A stretch of DNA of 64,000 nucleotides from Anaerolineales bacterium (GTDB lineage Bacteria > Chloroflexota > Anaerolineae > Aggregatilineales > J027): the NCBI GenBank assembly GCA_020634155.1, contig JACKCI010000002.1:496001-560000 (forward strand). The letters run 5' to 3'. Made by a program: the position numbers and the translations under genes. The notes below the pieces were generated by a model. That model was not told the DNA's origin, ran no database searches, and was given only the letters and a program-made list of their open reading frames with translations. Every line of letters begins with the position of its first letter. Positions within the stretch are counted from its first letter, which is position 1. Of the stretch, positions 1 to 8,686 are shown piece after piece.

Positions 1-1
1 G

Positions 2-112
2 ATGCTGGATTTAGAGGCGCAGATGCAAGAGGCCGCCAGCCGTACCGCCGATGCTCAAGAGGGAGTCATGGCCTTTTTAGAGAAGCGTGAGCCGCATTTT
101 ACAGGTCAATAA
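2..112 (+). CDS. Enoyl-CoA hydratase/isomerase family protein, C-terminal end (5' truncated by window)
   Basis: Only the last 36 codons are inside the window, ending with TAA at 110-112. The visible tail (ADAQEGVMAFLEKREPHFTG) matches the very typical C-terminus of crotonase-fold enoyl-CoA hydratases, in which a D-x-x-EG-x-x-AFLEKR-x-P-x-F helix packs against the neighbouring subunit. The family hydrates enoyl-CoA thioesters in beta-oxidation and related CoA pathways. The active-site half is outside the window, so substrate and exact family member cannot be judged. A strong hairpin terminator follows directly. Confidence 0.75.
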   Translation: MLDLEAQMQEAASRTADAQEGVMAFLEKREPHFTGQ

Positions 113-122
113 ACCAGCCAAC

Positions 123-163
123 TGGGCGCGAGGCGGAGTATGGTCTCGCGCCCAATGTTTTTT
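123..163 (+). terminator. Intrinsic terminator after the enoyl-CoA hydratase gene
   Basis: A perfect 10-bp inverted repeat (TGGGCGCGAG at 123-132, CTCGCGCCCA at 145-154) is followed by a run of six T at 158-163. Its T-run overlaps the last codon of the convergent M23 peptidase gene. Confidence 0.85.
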
Positions 164-1319
164 AGAAGCCGACGTAGCTATGCGGGTTTAAGCGGGTACC
201 TGTTGAATCACGGATTTCAAAGTGGACATGTGGCCCCGATGACCAGCCTGTACTGCCCACATTGCCAATATATTGGCCCGTTTCAACCTGCTGCCCACAC
301 CAAACACCAACATCACTCAGATGGGCATAGAGGCTCATGACTGGACCGTGTGCGATAACGATAGCATAGCCATAGCCCCATGTACTCCACCCCGCAAAAA
401 TGACCGTACCGCCGCCTGACGCCACCACCTTGGCCCCCAAAGTATCAGCAAGGTCAACGCCTTGGTGGTCACTGGTGAAGTCGTTGGTTAAGACATAGCC
501 ACCTGTGGGGGGGATGCTGGGAATGGTGCCACCATAGACATCTTGTTTGCCACATGACCCCGGTTGCCCTTCGCCAAAGACTGCCGAACCTTGATAGATA
601 CCCGTTTCACCAAAGGGTCCAGAGGCTTCGATATAGACCGATTGCGGTGGCTCATAGTACAACGGCTCTTTGTTGCCATGTCCACCCGGCACAATCACCT
701 CCAAACCAATGGGCAGGATGTTGTCCGGTGTGCTGTCCTTGAGGTCATTAAAATCGGAGTCGATGATGGCATAGGGGTCAACTTTATATTGGGTTGCAAT
801 CTCAGCGATGGTCATAGCGGTATCAACACGGTGAATAGCCCCATCCACGGGCAAAATGGTCATCACGAAACCGGGGCGCAGAGCATTGACAAAGAAGCGA
901 CGATTTGACCAGACCAGCGTCTCCAATGAAACGCCATAGCGGGCGGTGATGGCATCAACCGTGTCACCGGATTGCACCACATATTCGATTAGCTCTGTCC
1001 GTTGGCCTTCGCGGTTGATGGTAAAGGGATTCTCGCTAACGCCAACCACTGCGCCGGATGTGCTATCAAGGGGTTGGGCCGCAGATGTGGCGATGAAGGC
1101 CGGGTCAACCGTCGGGATAACGGTCGGGGTAGTCGTTGGCAAGGGTGTGATAGTCGGCGGAGGTGTGTTTGTCGGCGTCTCGGTCAGAGTGATGGTCGCG
1201 GTTGGACGCTCCACTACCCCAGCATCCGATTGTTGGTCGGGCATGGAAATCAGCACCCCTGCAGCAAGGCTAATGCCCAAGGCGGTCAGTAGAATAACCA
1301 GTTGAATCGGCTTCATCAT
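162..1319 (-). CDS. LysM domain M23 family metallopeptidase (secreted cell-wall hydrolase)
   Basis: 385 residues. An N-terminal hydrophobic segment (about 5-25) anchors or exports the protein and a Thr/Pro-rich linker (about 38-72) follows. A LysM-type module (about 112-156) and a second LysM-like module (about 162-211) should bind glycan. The C-terminal M23 (lysostaphin-like) domain shows the zinc ligands H285 and D289 (HQGVD) and the HVH motif at H364/H366, so it is probably an active endopeptidase on cell-wall peptide or a similar polymer. It lies 3 bases after a paralogous upstream gene and is clearly co-transcribed with it. Its true substrate is uncertain because many Chloroflexota lack a classical peptidoglycan layer. 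Confidence 0.88.
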   Translation of the reverse strand: MMKPIQLVILLTALGISLAAGVLISMPDQQSDAGVVERPTATITLTETPTNTPPPTITPLPTTTPTVIPTVDPAFIATSAAQPLDSTSGAVVGVSENPFTINREGQRTELIEYVVQSGDTVDAITARYGVSLETLVWSNRRFFVNALRPGFVMTILPVDGAIHRVDTAMTIAEIATQYKVDPYAIIDSDFNDLKDSTPDNILPIGLEVIVPGGHGNKEPLYYEPPQSVYIEASGPFGETGIYQGSAVFGEGQPGSCGKQDVYGGTIPSIPPTGGYVLTNDFTSDHQGVDLADTLGAKVVASGGGTVIFAGWSTWGYGYAIVIAHGPVMSLYAHLSDVGVWCGQQVETGQYIGNVGSTGWSSGPHVHFEIRDSTGTRLNPHSYVGF

Positions 1320-1322
1320 GCA

Positions 1323-2594
1323 CTAACACGAGATACTATAACAAGGGTTCACAGGGTCAGCGTTGGAGTTCCAAATCTCAAAATGGAGGTGTGGCCCTGT
1401 CGAATTCCCAGTGCTGCCGATATAGCCGATGGTTTGTCCTTGTGAGACGCTTTGACCACAGGAGGTCACATAGTCGCTCAGGTGGGCGTAGAGGGTGAAG
1501 GTACCGCCGTGTGCGATGACGACCACGTTGCCATACCCATAGTTGTTCCAGCCCGAAAAGATGACCGTCCCACTCCCCGACGCATAAACAGGGGTACCCG
1601 TGTTGGCGGACAAGTCAACGCCCGTGTGGTAGCTAGAGAAACCCTGCCAGAAGGTATAGCTGCTGACGGGTGTCAGGCTAGGAATACCCATTGTCGTGAT
1701 GGGCGTACTGCAACCCCACAAGCTATAGGAACTGGGTGCCTGCGAATCGCCCTCCCCGCCGCCGCTGGCCGTCGGTTTACCTGACCATACATTGCAGTTA
1801 CCGCCATTGCCACCCGGCACCATAATCTGCATACCCTCAACCAAGAGGTTGTCGGGGTTGGCTCCTTCAAGGGCAGGGTTATAGGCCGAGTCGATAATGG
1901 TATAGACATCGACACCTGTAACCTGTGCCAGTTCAGCAAGGGTCATAGATTCGCGGATTTTGTAAAAGACACCATCGACAGGCGGGATGATGATTTCACT
2001 CCCGACCTTGAGGGGGCTAATCTTGCGACGTTCATTCGACCAGACGATGGTGCAGTAGTCGGTGAGATCATATTGTTTAATGAGGTCTTCAAGGGTATCG
2101 CCTGTTTGAATAATATGCTTAGAAAAGCCGCGCTCAACACCACCTGTCAGAACCGTAAATGGCTTGTTGTCGCGGGCGACAATAGCCCCATTGCCAGTAT
2201 CAATCGGAATGGGTGTCAAGAGGGCTACGGCTGCCTCATCAACCGCTGCTGTTGGGAGCAGATTGCTAGGGGCAAAGGCCGTCTCCTGCACAACTTGGGT
2301 AGGGCTATCGGTAGGCACCGTAGTAGCCTCTTGGGTCGGTTGAAGGAAGACCACAGTGTCATCTGTTGCATTCGGGGTTGGTTCAGCATCATCGTTGCCT
2401 TGCAAGAACAAGACCGATGCAGCAATCGTCAAAATCAAGGCGGTGAGTAACATGCTCCCACCAAGGTATTGCTGCCATGCCCCGCCTTTACTGACCGCTG
2501 GACGGGGACGGGTCGAGGACGAGGCGGTGTCTTCATGTTCATAGGGGGGTTCTTCAGCAGCGAGTTGCTGGAAAAGACGATCGTTATCATTCAT
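1323..2594 (-). CDS. LysM domain M23 family metallopeptidase (paralogue of the next gene)
   Basis: 423 residues with the same architecture as its downstream neighbour: a cytoplasmic N-terminus of about 45 residues, one membrane segment (about 47-66), a Thr/Pro/Gln linker, a LysM module around residues 160-205, a second LysM-like segment, and a C-terminal M23 domain with HTGVD and GPHLHFE zinc motifs. The pair is a tandem duplication. This copy keeps a longer cytoplasmic tail and ends in two cysteines (CYSISC). No clear Shine-Dalgarno sequence precedes the ATG. The role is inferred to be cell-envelope remodelling. Confidence 0.87.
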   Translation of the reverse strand: MNDNDRLFQQLAAEEPPYEHEDTASSSTRPRPAVSKGGAWQQYLGGSMLLTALILTIAASVLFLQGNDDAEPTPNATDDTVVFLQPTQEATTVPTDSPTQVVQETAFAPSNLLPTAAVDEAAVALLTPIPIDTGNGAIVARDNKPFTVLTGGVERGFSKHIIQTGDTLEDLIKQYDLTDYCTIVWSNERRKISPLKVGSEIIIPPVDGVFYKIRESMTLAELAQVTGVDVYTIIDSAYNPALEGANPDNLLVEGMQIMVPGGNGGNCNVWSGKPTASGGGEGDSQAPSSYSLWGCSTPITTMGIPSLTPVSSYTFWQGFSSYHTGVDLSANTGTPVYASGSGTVIFSGWNNYGYGNVVVIAHGGTFTLYAHLSDYVTSCGQSVSQGQTIGYIGSTGNSTGPHLHFEIWNSNADPVNPCYSISC

Positions 2595-2668
2595 GGGTTG
2601 TTATGACCTATCTACTCGCAATCAGGGCAAGTGTAGCGGTTGATGGATGATTTGCAAGTACGAGTCCC

Positions 2669-3115
2669 CTACGACTGCCACACACCCCAGAGTGCAATGG
2701 CTTGTTGAAGGGCTTGGTGGGCATCGAGAAGGTCGGCTTGGGCATCGCGCACAACATCTAATGGAATCACATTACGCTCAATCTGGCACTCTGCATCCCA
2801 GCGCAGGGCGACTTGGTGAATGCCAATAACAGCGGCATCCAAGTATTGTTTGATTAGCAAGGTATCGGGAGACTCTTCGATAGATGAGAGTTCAAATAGT
2901 GGGGGATTGGTGATGGACTCTTGGCAACTAACCAGTTCACCAAATAGCACCCTATTCCATAAATCGTCAGCTTGGCTTTCGGCTTCAATAACCTCATTCA
3001 TATAGGCTTCCAGCCGAACTGCTAGAGGTGCAGGAGTAGGGCTTGTATCTCCACTTTGGCAGGCTACAATCAAAACTATCCATAGCCAGAGGAGAAGTCT
3101 GTGTCTGAAGATCAT
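2669..3115 (-). CDS. Small putative lipoprotein of unknown function
   Basis: The start chosen is the ATG at 3113-3115, giving about 148 residues, because AAGGTG sits upstream of it and because the protein then begins with a clean lipoprotein signal (MIFRHRLLLWLWIVLIVAC). The open frame continues 19 codons upstream but those residues are not signal-like. The mature part is mostly helical, rich in Glu/Asp/Gln, with three further cysteines. I do not recognise a family. The first 15 bases of the gene overlap the start of the divergent acetyltransferase gene, so the two promoters must lie inside each other's coding sequence. Confidence 0.6.
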   Translation of the reverse strand: MIFRHRLLLWLWIVLIVACQSGDTSPTPAPLAVRLEAYMNEVIEAESQADDLWNRVLFGELVSCQESITNPPLFELSSIEESPDTLLIKQYLDAAVIGIHQVALRWDAECQIERNVIPLDVVRDAQADLLDAHQALQQAIALWGVWQS

Positions 3116-3913
3116 TTGGTTCAACACACCTTGTTCCCGAATACAGTCCCGTCGTTGGTGGCGGATTTTCAAGCACTCGGCCTACATGCAGGCGATACCG
3201 TTATCGTCCATAGCTCTATGCGCCAAATGGGGTGGACGGTGGGCGGCCCCGCAGCAGTCATTGAAGCCTTGATGACCGTCTTGACTCCCACGGGCACCCT
3301 TGTGATGCCAACCCACACCAGCGACAACAGCGACCCAGCCCTGTGGGAAAATCCGCCCGTGCCTGAAGCATGGTGGCAGCCTATCCGCGACCATATGCCT
3401 GCTTTTCAACCTGAACTAACACCTACACGCGGAATGGGCGTCATGCCAGAGTTATTCCGCCGCTGGCCCGATGTCAAGCGCAGCAATCACCCCCAAACAT
3501 CCTTTGCAGCATGGGGCCATCACGCCGATTTTATCACAGCCAATCATAGATTAGGCGAGGGCCTTGGTGAAGGCTCCCCATTAGCGCGTATCTATGATGT
3601 GGAGGGCAAGGTCATGCTGCTCGGTGTCACCCATGATCGCAATACCTCCCTGCATCTTGCCGAATATCGGGCCACGTTTCCTAGTAAGGGACCCGCCATT
3701 TGTAGCGCGGCACTGTTGGTCGAGGGGCGTCGTGAGTGGCTGGCATGGGATGACAGCGACATCTCGACGGATGATTTTGAGCAGCTTGGTGCAGCCTATG
3801 AGCAACACATCGCCTACACCCCCGGCAAAGTTGGGCAAGCCACTACTCGCCTCTTCAACCAACGTGCCCTTGTCGATTTTGCCACAACATGGATGACGCA
3901 AAACCGCCCCTAA
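3101..3913 (+). CDS. AAC(3) family N-acetyltransferase
   Basis: 270 residues, GTG start with GGAG about 7 bases upstream. The family (antibiotic N-acetyltransferase, AAC(3)/YokD fold) transfers acetyl from acetyl-CoA to the 3-amino group of aminoglycosides, although many environmental members have unknown amine substrates. Visible family motifs are GDTVIVHSSM near the N-terminus, the glycine-rich GTLVMPTHT strand, the R-S-N-HP segment followed by S-FAAWG, and a late NTSLHLAEY helix containing the conserved His-x-x-Glu. The gene is monocistronic and divergent from a lipoprotein gene. Aminoglycoside resistance cannot be claimed from sequence alone. Confidence 0.85.
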   Translation: MSEDHLVQHTLFPNTVPSLVADFQALGLHAGDTVIVHSSMRQMGWTVGGPAAVIEALMTVLTPTGTLVMPTHTSDNSDPALWENPPVPEAWWQPIRDHMPAFQPELTPTRGMGVMPELFRRWPDVKRSNHPQTSFAAWGHHADFITANHRLGEGLGEGSPLARIYDVEGKVMLLGVTHDRNTSLHLAEYRATFPSKGPAICSAALLVEGRREWLAWDDSDISTDDFEQLGAAYEQHIAYTPGKVGQATTRLFNQRALVDFATTWMTQNRP

Positions 3914-3922
3914 AACTCGCAA

Positions 3923-3940
3923 GCCCCCAATGAAGGGGGC
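3923..3940. terminator. Hairpin between convergent genes
   Basis: GCCCCC (3923-3928) and GGGGGC (3935-3940) form a 6-bp stem with a 6-base loop between two convergent genes. There is no T-run on the plus side and only a short TTTT some 10 bases away on the minus side, so it is at best a weak bidirectional terminator. Confidence 0.4.
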
Positions 3941-3984
3941 CTGCTGCGTGAAAGGGGTGTAGCCTTATGCGAGGAGAATATGCT

Positions 3985-4731
3985 TTAGGAAGCGCTACCG
4001 TCTTCTGGTGCAATTTCTACTTCAGGGGTAGCGGTTGCGTCATCAGGGTTCATTGGGTTGAAGGGGTGGTGATGACCAAAGCCGGGCATCCCATCGCCCA
4101 TACCAAAGCCACCGCGCATCCCGAAACCGAAGTCCAGTTCAAGGCTTTCCAAGTCAACGCCTTGTTGCTCGGCGATTTCTTCAATAGTCATACCTTGGAA
4201 CATCAAGTCGAACAGTTCAATGGGACTCAGGCCGAGGGCTTCCGCAATGGTGGTGTGGTTGGTGTCAAAATCGAGTTCGATGTCGGCAAGGTCAACGCCT
4301 TGTTCGGCGGCGATTTCGCTCAGGGTCTTGCCTTCGGTCAGGGCGTCCAACAACTCCCCAGCGGTCAGGCCAAGGGCATCGGCCAATTCACCATGGAAGC
4401 GACCTGCCAAGCGAATACGGGGGGTATAGCCAAGGTCAAGGCTGTCATAATCGACACCAGCGGCTTCTGCCAATTCTTCAAGGGTTTGACCAGAGCGCAG
4501 GGCTTCAAACAACTCGCCGGGGGTCATCCCAAGCGCAGCGGCAATTTCATCATGGTTAGGGCCAGCGATACCATTGCTGAAGTCACCATTTTGACCGCCA
4601 CCACGTGGGCCGCGTCCACCACCATTACCACCGCCGCCGGGACCTTGGGCGGCAGCATAGCCAACAATACCAAAAGCCATAACAGCGACGATTGCAAGCG
4701 TTACCAAGGTGTAGAATTTGTTGCGGGACAT
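3985..4731 (-). CDS. Secreted helical-repeat protein
   Basis: 248 residues with a signal peptide (cleavage likely after YAAAQG), a Gly/Arg-rich stretch, then three repeats of about 40 residues. Each repeat has the pattern A-LG-(M/L)-(T/S)-x-x-EL-(F/L)-x-x-(L/M)-x-x-G-x-T-(L/I)-x-E-(L/I)-A-(E/Q)-x-x-GVD. The C-terminus is a Gly/Met/Phe/His-rich tail ending in acidic residues. The repeats resemble short helix-hairpin units seen in uncharacterised secreted proteins of Actinobacteria and Chloroflexota; I do not know a function. The gene stands alone between convergent and tandem neighbours. Its Shine-Dalgarno sequence lies in a leader hairpin (listed separately). Confidence 0.75.
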   Translation of the reverse strand: MSRNKFYTLVTLAIVAVMAFGIVGYAAAQGPGGGGNGGGRGPRGGGQNGDFSNGIAGPNHDEIAAALGMTPGELFEALRSGQTLEELAEAAGVDYDSLDLGYTPRIRLAGRFHGELADALGLTAGELLDALTEGKTLSEIAAEQGVDLADIELDFDTNHTTIAEALGLSPIELFDLMFQGMTIEEIAEQQGVDLESLELDFGFGMRGGFGMGDGMPGFGHHHPFNPMNPDDATATPEVEIAPEDGSAS

Positions 4732-4738
4732 TTGATTG

Positions 4739-4770
4739 CCTCCTAATTGGTTTCACGATTTGATAGGAGG
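4739..4770 (-). promoter_or_regulatory. Leader hairpin pairing with the Shine-Dalgarno sequence
   Basis: On the minus-strand transcript CCTCCTA (4770-4764) is a perfect complement of TAGGAGG (4745-4739), the ribosome binding site of the repeat protein that starts at 4731. Loop is 18 bases. This would hide the Shine-Dalgarno in a 7-bp stem, suggesting translational control, but no experiment supports it. Confidence 0.45.
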
Positions 4771-4822
4771 ATAGCCCTAGACTATGTAGAAAATGTGAAG
4801 AGGGCGTAGAGATATTGTGTGA

Positions 4823-7414
4823 TTATTCGGACCGGATGGCCTCGACAGGTTGAATATGCCCGACCCGCCATGCGGGATAAATCCCTGCCAACAACGCCGC
4901 CACCAGCGATACTGCAAAGGCTTGCCCGAAAAATTCCCACTGTAGATTGAGGGCCAACGACCAGCCAAAACTGCGGAGGTTAATGATATAAATCAGCACC
5001 ACCGCCAATATCAACCCAACAGGCATCGCTACCACCCCTGCAATGAAACCCATAATCCCCGTTTCCCATAGCGTTAGGCGCAGCAACTGCCAGCGTGTTA
5101 GGCCATTGGAGCGCATGATACCGATTTCGCGCTTGCGCTCAATTTGGAGGGACATCAAGGCACTGAGGATACCGACAAAGGCCACTAGTGTTGCCAAGAG
5201 ATTGAGAGCGCTGGTAATAGCAAAGGTGCGGTCAAAGACGACCAGCGCGCTTTCACGCAATTCACGGTTGGATTGCACCACCAAGCGCCGTTCCGCCACG
5301 GCTGCCTTGATGTTCCCTACAACAGTGCTGATGTCAGCATTGGGTTCAACATAGGCGGCAAGGTTGCTGATTTGGTCGTCGTGCCAGAGGCGCTGATACG
5401 TATCAAGGCCGATGACAACGGTACCTTGGGGCGAGCTAAAGTCTTGATAGATACCGAGTACAGGAAAAGCATATGGCCCCTCTTCGGTGAGCAGGGTATA
5501 GGTGAGGCCATCACGCCATTTGATACTGCGGCTGTTCGCAAAGACCTCAGTCATGAGTAGACCATCCCCGCGCACAATTTGGTGGACAATCTCTTGCTGC
5601 GGTAAGTCCACGCCTTGGATGATGTTGCGCCGCCCCTCGCTGATGTCGTCCATAATGGCGTTGAGCAAGACCGGACGCGGGTCATCGGGCGCTTGGACAT
5701 AGACCGTCCGTACATAGGACACCCGCGCCACCCCATCCACCGCTTCAATTTCGCCAATCACATCGCGGCTGACTGGAATACCTGCGAGGCTTCCGCTATT
5801 GTTGGGCTGGCTGATAAAAATATCAGCACGGAGGGTATTTTCTAGCCATTCGCGCACCGAGATGCGAAACGACCCGACCATGGTGGTCACACCCACAATC
5901 ACGCTGACCGCCATCATGAGCGCTGTAATGGCGATACTGGTACGGCTTAGATTTCGCAAGATGCTGCGCGGAGCCATGCGCCCCACAACGCCACCAATTT
6001 GGCTGGTCACGGGGTTGATAGCACGGGTCAAGATGATGGTGGCAAGTACGGTTAGGAAGGCCAAGCCCACAACAATGGCAAAGACACCAAACAGATTGGC
6101 AATCAAGGACTGCTCGATGGTAAGCATCACGCCGCCAATACAGGCCGAGAGGATACCGAGCAAGCTAATCCAAGGCACCAAGCGCAGCATCCGTTGTTCG
6201 AGGACACTACGGCGGGTCACGCTGGTTGGTGGCGTATTGGTGGCTTCGTAAGCGGGCAACAAAGCCGCAAATAAGGCCGCCCCGACCCCAATGCTAAAGC
6301 CTTTGAGCAAGATAAAGGTGGAGATACCTGTTTGCTGTACCGTCACGGTGAAATAAGCATCGTTGACCGTTTGGGTCACAGCCGCCACAGTGAAGCGTCC
6401 GAGAATAATCCCTAGCCCCAAACCAAGGATAGCCCCCACTGCGCTTAGGATAGCTGCCTCACCCCATATCAAGATAAAGACTTGGCGACGAGTCACGCCC
6501 AGACTCCGCAGGATACCCAATACGGGACGGCGCTGGACGACGCTAAACGTCACAGTGTTATAAACCAAGAACATCCCGACCACCAAAGCCAAGAGGCTCA
6601 TGGCGGTCAGGTTTAACTCAAAGGCCTCCGTCATTTGGCTGACGGCGTTACTACGGGCGGCGGCAGTATTGAGGGTTGCGCCTGTGGGGAGAGATTCTTC
6701 AATCCGCTCAAGGGCGCGATGGCCTGCGGGGGTGTCATCAATAATCAGATTGATATTGGTCAGAACGCCTTGCTTGTTGAACAACTCTTGGGCGGTGCTG
6801 ATGTCAGTAATCAGCATATTGGCAAGGGCTTGGTCGCTGAATTTGTCGGTGCTACGTAGGAGACCCACTACTGTCACGGTGCGGATTTCAGCCCCATATT
6901 GCAATTCAAGGCTATCACCGGGGCGGATATTGTTGCTGGTGGCAAATTGCTCACCCATCAAGACCGTGTTGGGTTCAAAGAGGAAGCGCCCGACAGCCTG
7001 TAACTCGGCATTCTCACCATCGCCTGCGATAATCTGGCCCGAGGCGGTGACATAGCTACGGAATGGCCCCTCAGCAAAAGGGTCAATGCCAAAAACGCGC
7101 ACAGCAGGCTCATTGAGTTGCTCGGCTACCACATAGTCGCTGACAACAGGGGCCGCTTTTTGCCAGCCGATCTCGGTGCGGATATGGGTATAGAACTGCT
7201 CATCGAGTCCAGTTGGCCCACCGATGATGTCATGGGTGGCCTTGCCGACAATGGCCTCCGTACTGAGTTCAAAACCTTTGCGGGCGCTGTTGTTGGCGAT
7301 GTCGATCGAGACCATCATCGCTACCCCAATCATGACGCCAATCACAAAGAGTAGGCTTTGGGTAGCGCGACGCAAGATGTGGTTCCACATCAGCCGCCAT
7401 AAGCTGGGTGTCAT
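4823..7414 (-). CDS. ABC transporter permease, MacB/FtsX family (two-module form)
   Basis: 863 residues. An N-terminal membrane helix (about 15-40) is followed by a large extracytoplasmic MacB-type domain, a first FtsX module of several helices (about 270-400), further helices, a second extracytoplasmic domain (about 500-720) and a final FtsX module with three helices. This duplicated layout is typical of LolC/MacB-like permeases that work by mechanotransmission, extruding or releasing lipoproteins, peptides or antibiotics rather than importing solutes. It overlaps the upstream ATPase gene by 4 bases (ATGA), so the two are translationally coupled and form one transporter. Substrate unknown. 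Confidence 0.88.
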   Translation of the reverse strand: MTPSLWRLMWNHILRRATQSLLFVIGVMIGVAMMVSIDIANNSARKGFELSTEAIVGKATHDIIGGPTGLDEQFYTHIRTEIGWQKAAPVVSDYVVAEQLNEPAVRVFGIDPFAEGPFRSYVTASGQIIAGDGENAELQAVGRFLFEPNTVLMGEQFATSNNIRPGDSLELQYGAEIRTVTVVGLLRSTDKFSDQALANMLITDISTAQELFNKQGVLTNINLIIDDTPAGHRALERIEESLPTGATLNTAAARSNAVSQMTEAFELNLTAMSLLALVVGMFLVYNTVTFSVVQRRPVLGILRSLGVTRRQVFILIWGEAAILSAVGAILGLGLGIILGRFTVAAVTQTVNDAYFTVTVQQTGISTFILLKGFSIGVGAALFAALLPAYEATNTPPTSVTRRSVLEQRMLRLVPWISLLGILSACIGGVMLTIEQSLIANLFGVFAIVVGLAFLTVLATIILTRAINPVTSQIGGVVGRMAPRSILRNLSRTSIAITALMMAVSVIVGVTTMVGSFRISVREWLENTLRADIFISQPNNSGSLAGIPVSRDVIGEIEAVDGVARVSYVRTVYVQAPDDPRPVLLNAIMDDISEGRRNIIQGVDLPQQEIVHQIVRGDGLLMTEVFANSRSIKWRDGLTYTLLTEEGPYAFPVLGIYQDFSSPQGTVVIGLDTYQRLWHDDQISNLAAYVEPNADISTVVGNIKAAVAERRLVVQSNRELRESALVVFDRTFAITSALNLLATLVAFVGILSALMSLQIERKREIGIMRSNGLTRWQLLRLTLWETGIMGFIAGVVAMPVGLILAVVLIYIINLRSFGWSLALNLQWEFFGQAFAVSLVAALLAGIYPAWRVGHIQPVEAIRSE

Positions 7415-8172
7415 GAATGCTCCATGTGGGCGGCGATTTGGGCGTGCATCTGGCTTTCGAGTTCGGCCCGTAGGAGAGCGCCGCGTTTGAGCCGTTCCGT
7501 ATCTTCGACCAATTGCCCATTGTCAATGCGATAGATGCGGTCAGCGAGAGGGATAATATCCATGCTGTGGGTTGCCATCAGCAAGGTTTTGCCGACGCCG
7601 CGTGTCATCTCTAGTAAGAGGCTCAAAACTTCCTCGCTGGTCTTGCGGTCAAGATTACCTGTTGGCTCATCGGCCAAGACCACAAGCGGCTCGTGGACAA
7701 GGGCGCGGGCAATAGCGACCCGTTGTTGTTGCCCCCCTGATAAGCGGTCGGGGAACGAGGCGCTACGGTCACCCAACCCCACTCGCTCTAACATGGCTTG
7801 GGCGCGTTGGCTAGCCTCCTTGCGGGACTTGCCTTGAAGCTCATAGGGCAAGCTGACGTTTTCAAGCACGGTCAGGGTCGGGATGAGATTAAAGGATTGA
7901 AAGACAATCCCAATATGGTCACGCCGAAAAAGGGTGCGCTGCTTTTCGTTAAGCATGGTGACATTGGTACCGTTGACGTGAATCTGGCCCTCGTCCACTT
8001 CATCAACCCCACTGATGAGGTTAATGAGGGTACTCTTGCCGCTACCCGAAGGCCCAAGCAAGACGATAAACTCACCTGCTACAAAATCAACATCCACTTG
8101 ATTGAGTACCACGCGGGCGCGTTCAGCTTCGGTGTACTGTTTAGTAAGGTTACAAATTTTGATGATGGACAT
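7411..8172 (-). CDS. ABC transporter ATP-binding protein, LolD/MacB type
   Basis: 253 residues. Walker A GPSGSGKSTL, signature LSGGQQQRVAIARAL, Walker B VVLADEPTGNLD and the switch His in ATHSMD are all present, so it should be an active ATPase. The sequence is characteristic of the LolD/MacB/FtsE branch that partners FtsX-type permeases, and the partner permease gene overlaps its stop codon. The C-terminus carries a short extension of about 25 residues ending in a Met/His-rich helix. Confidence 0.92.
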   Translation of the reverse strand: MSIIKICNLTKQYTEAERARVVLNQVDVDFVAGEFIVLLGPSGSGKSTLINLISGVDEVDEGQIHVNGTNVTMLNEKQRTLFRRDHIGIVFQSFNLIPTLTVLENVSLPYELQGKSRKEASQRAQAMLERVGLGDRSASFPDRLSGGQQQRVAIARALVHEPLVVLADEPTGNLDRKTSEEVLSLLLEMTRGVGKTLLMATHSMDIIPLADRIYRIDNGQLVEDTERLKRGALLRAELESQMHAQIAAHMEHS

Positions 8173-8233
8173 AGCACGATTGTAGGAGGGTTGCGCTTGA
8201 CGGTCAAGCCTTTGTGCAATGGCTCACATAACC

Positions 8234-8641
8234 CTAATTGAGTGTGAGTAGATAGGCAATCAAATCCGCAATTTGTTGTTTGCTCAGTTTATCGCCATAG
8301 CTGGAGGGCATCGTATTGTTGTAGCCATCCACGATAGTCTTACCCGGAGCAATGATGCTATTGAGGGTATAGACTTGAGCGGTTTCATCACTAGCGCGTT
8401 GACTGGCGCGTTCAGCATAGCCTTTGAGGCTGGGGGCAACAGGGCCATCGCCCTCAGTAATGCTATGGCAACCCGCGCAGGCTGCCGCTCCACCATCGCC
8501 TTTTTCAAAGAGTTGCTTACCATTATCGACATTGGTCTGGGTCGGTAGGTCAGCAATGGTATAGGCGGGGGTGCTGTTATTTTTCTTGCACGCAACCACA
8601 AGCAGACATAGACTGAGTAGCAATATAGGGAATTGACGCAT
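8234..8641 (-). CDS. Lipoprotein class I cytochrome c
   Basis: 135 residues. The N-terminus is a lipoprotein signal (lipobox VVAC, Cys18). A single heme site C55-AG-C58-H59 is followed by a likely distal ligand Met111 (NNTMPSSYG). This is the organisation of a small mono-heme cytochrome c tethered to the outer face of the membrane that carries electrons between respiratory complexes. AGGAGAAGG precedes the ATG. The gene is divergent from the cyclase gene and no oxidase or dehydrogenase partner is adjacent. Confidence 0.88.
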   Translation of the reverse strand: MRQFPILLLSLCLLVVACKKNNSTPAYTIADLPTQTNVDNGKQLFEKGDGGAAACAGCHSITEGDGPVAPSLKGYAERASQRASDETAQVYTLNSIIAPGKTIVDGYNNTMPSSYGDKLSKQQIADLIAYLLTLN

Positions 8642-8686
8642 TCACCTTCTCCTGTAGATTGTGAAAAGAGACACAAGAGTATACAA

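Noticed and set aside
3967..4746. 259-codon open frame opposite the repeat protein
   Set aside because: The minus strand has a signal peptide, repeats and a ribosome binding site; the plus frame shows none of these.
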